Below are positions 5,710 to 5,777 of a stretch of DNA of 5,777 nt, one piece after another (position 1 is the first letter of the stretch; each line of letters opens with the position of its first letter). The position numbers and the translations under genes were made by a program. The notes beneath the pieces are model-generated. The model saw nothing but the letters and a program-made list of their open reading frames with translations. It ran no database searches and was not told the origin of the DNA. Source of the stretch: Minisyncoccota bacterium (GTDB lineage: Bacteria > Patescibacteriota > Minisyncoccia > SW-4-49-11); assembly GCA_018609785.1 (NCBI GenBank), contig JAHEOE010000017.1, positions 1 to 5,777 on the forward strand, given 5' to 3'.

Positions 5710-5771
5710 ACGAATTTTGGGTATGGTAGGCCGTAGGCATTAAATGCCAGTGAATACGTCTCTGTCGCCTT
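5691..5771. repeat. Long inverted repeat / structured element
   Basis: The arm at 5691-5707 (AAGGCGACAGAGCGTAT) pairs with 5754-5771 as 12 bp, one bulged T (5759), then 5 bp. The 46-base interior holds a second hairpin, GGCAT/ATGCC with a TAA loop (5736-5748). No T-run follows on either strand that would make a standard terminator. I do not recognise it as tmRNA, SRP RNA, 6S, RNase P or 5S rRNA. It could be a small structured RNA, a regulatory leader for a gene beyond the window, or a MITE-like palindrome; no exact target-site duplication is visible. Confidence 0.6.
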
Positions 5772-5777
5772 CATAGA

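Noticed and set aside
5531..5743. 70-codon plus-strand frame across tRNA-Gly
   Set aside because: It covers the whole tRNA gene and runs into the inverted repeat; the translation is tRNA-derived.
5652..5774. 40-codon minus-strand frame ending at 5652, possibly the tail of a gene entering from the right
   Set aside because: It contains the full inverted repeat and shows no known domain. It cannot be excluded, because the frame is open at the window edge, but support is too thin.

Overview
The window looks like a piece of a Candidate Phyla Radiation genome (Patescibacteria, probably Parcubacteria-like). This is an inference from gene style; no rRNA is present to test it. The main clues are a divergent adenylate-kinase-family protein with a short lid, a VirB2/TrbC-type pilin protein of the kind common in these genomes, tRNA genes that do not encode the 3' CCA, and tightly packed genes with almost no Shine-Dalgarno sequences. 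The standard genetic code fits every gene.

Bases 1-3923 hold one plus-strand block of four genes: adk (5' end cut by the window edge), map, lysS and a GT4-family glycosyltransferase. The gaps are 2 bp, 3 bp and a 4-bp overlap, so the genes are probably co-transcribed and translationally coupled. adk-map is the familiar pair from the end of the ribosomal-protein/secY operon. Here it is followed by a lysyl-tRNA synthetase and an envelope-sugar enzyme instead of infA and more ribosomal genes. The block therefore joins nucleotide balance, N-terminal methionine removal, tRNA-Lys charging and surface glycan synthesis.

Bases 3924-4235 carry no convincing gene. They hold a diverged repeat pair built on GCGGRTA, a degenerate tandem array with a 7-base period, a small GTAA-loop hairpin, and then a good sigma70-type promoter with an extended -10 that drives tRNA-Trp(CCA) at 4236-4308.

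Bases 4377-5462 encode the most interesting protein of the window. It is a secreted or membrane protein with a signal peptide, a very acidic Asn/Glu tract, a two-helix VirB2-like pilin core, and a C-terminal zinc D,D-/L,D-peptidase-like domain of the M15 type with its metal and catalytic residues in place. It could be a membrane-anchored peptidoglycan-cutting enzyme tied to a type IV secretion/pilus apparatus.

Bases 5463-5777 hold tRNA-Gly(UCC) at 5533-5605, an imperfect direct repeat, and a strong 12+5 bp inverted repeat (5691-5771). Its left arm can alternatively pair with a sequence just upstream, which suggests a structured RNA, a regulatory leader or a small palindromic element. The window ends immediately after it.
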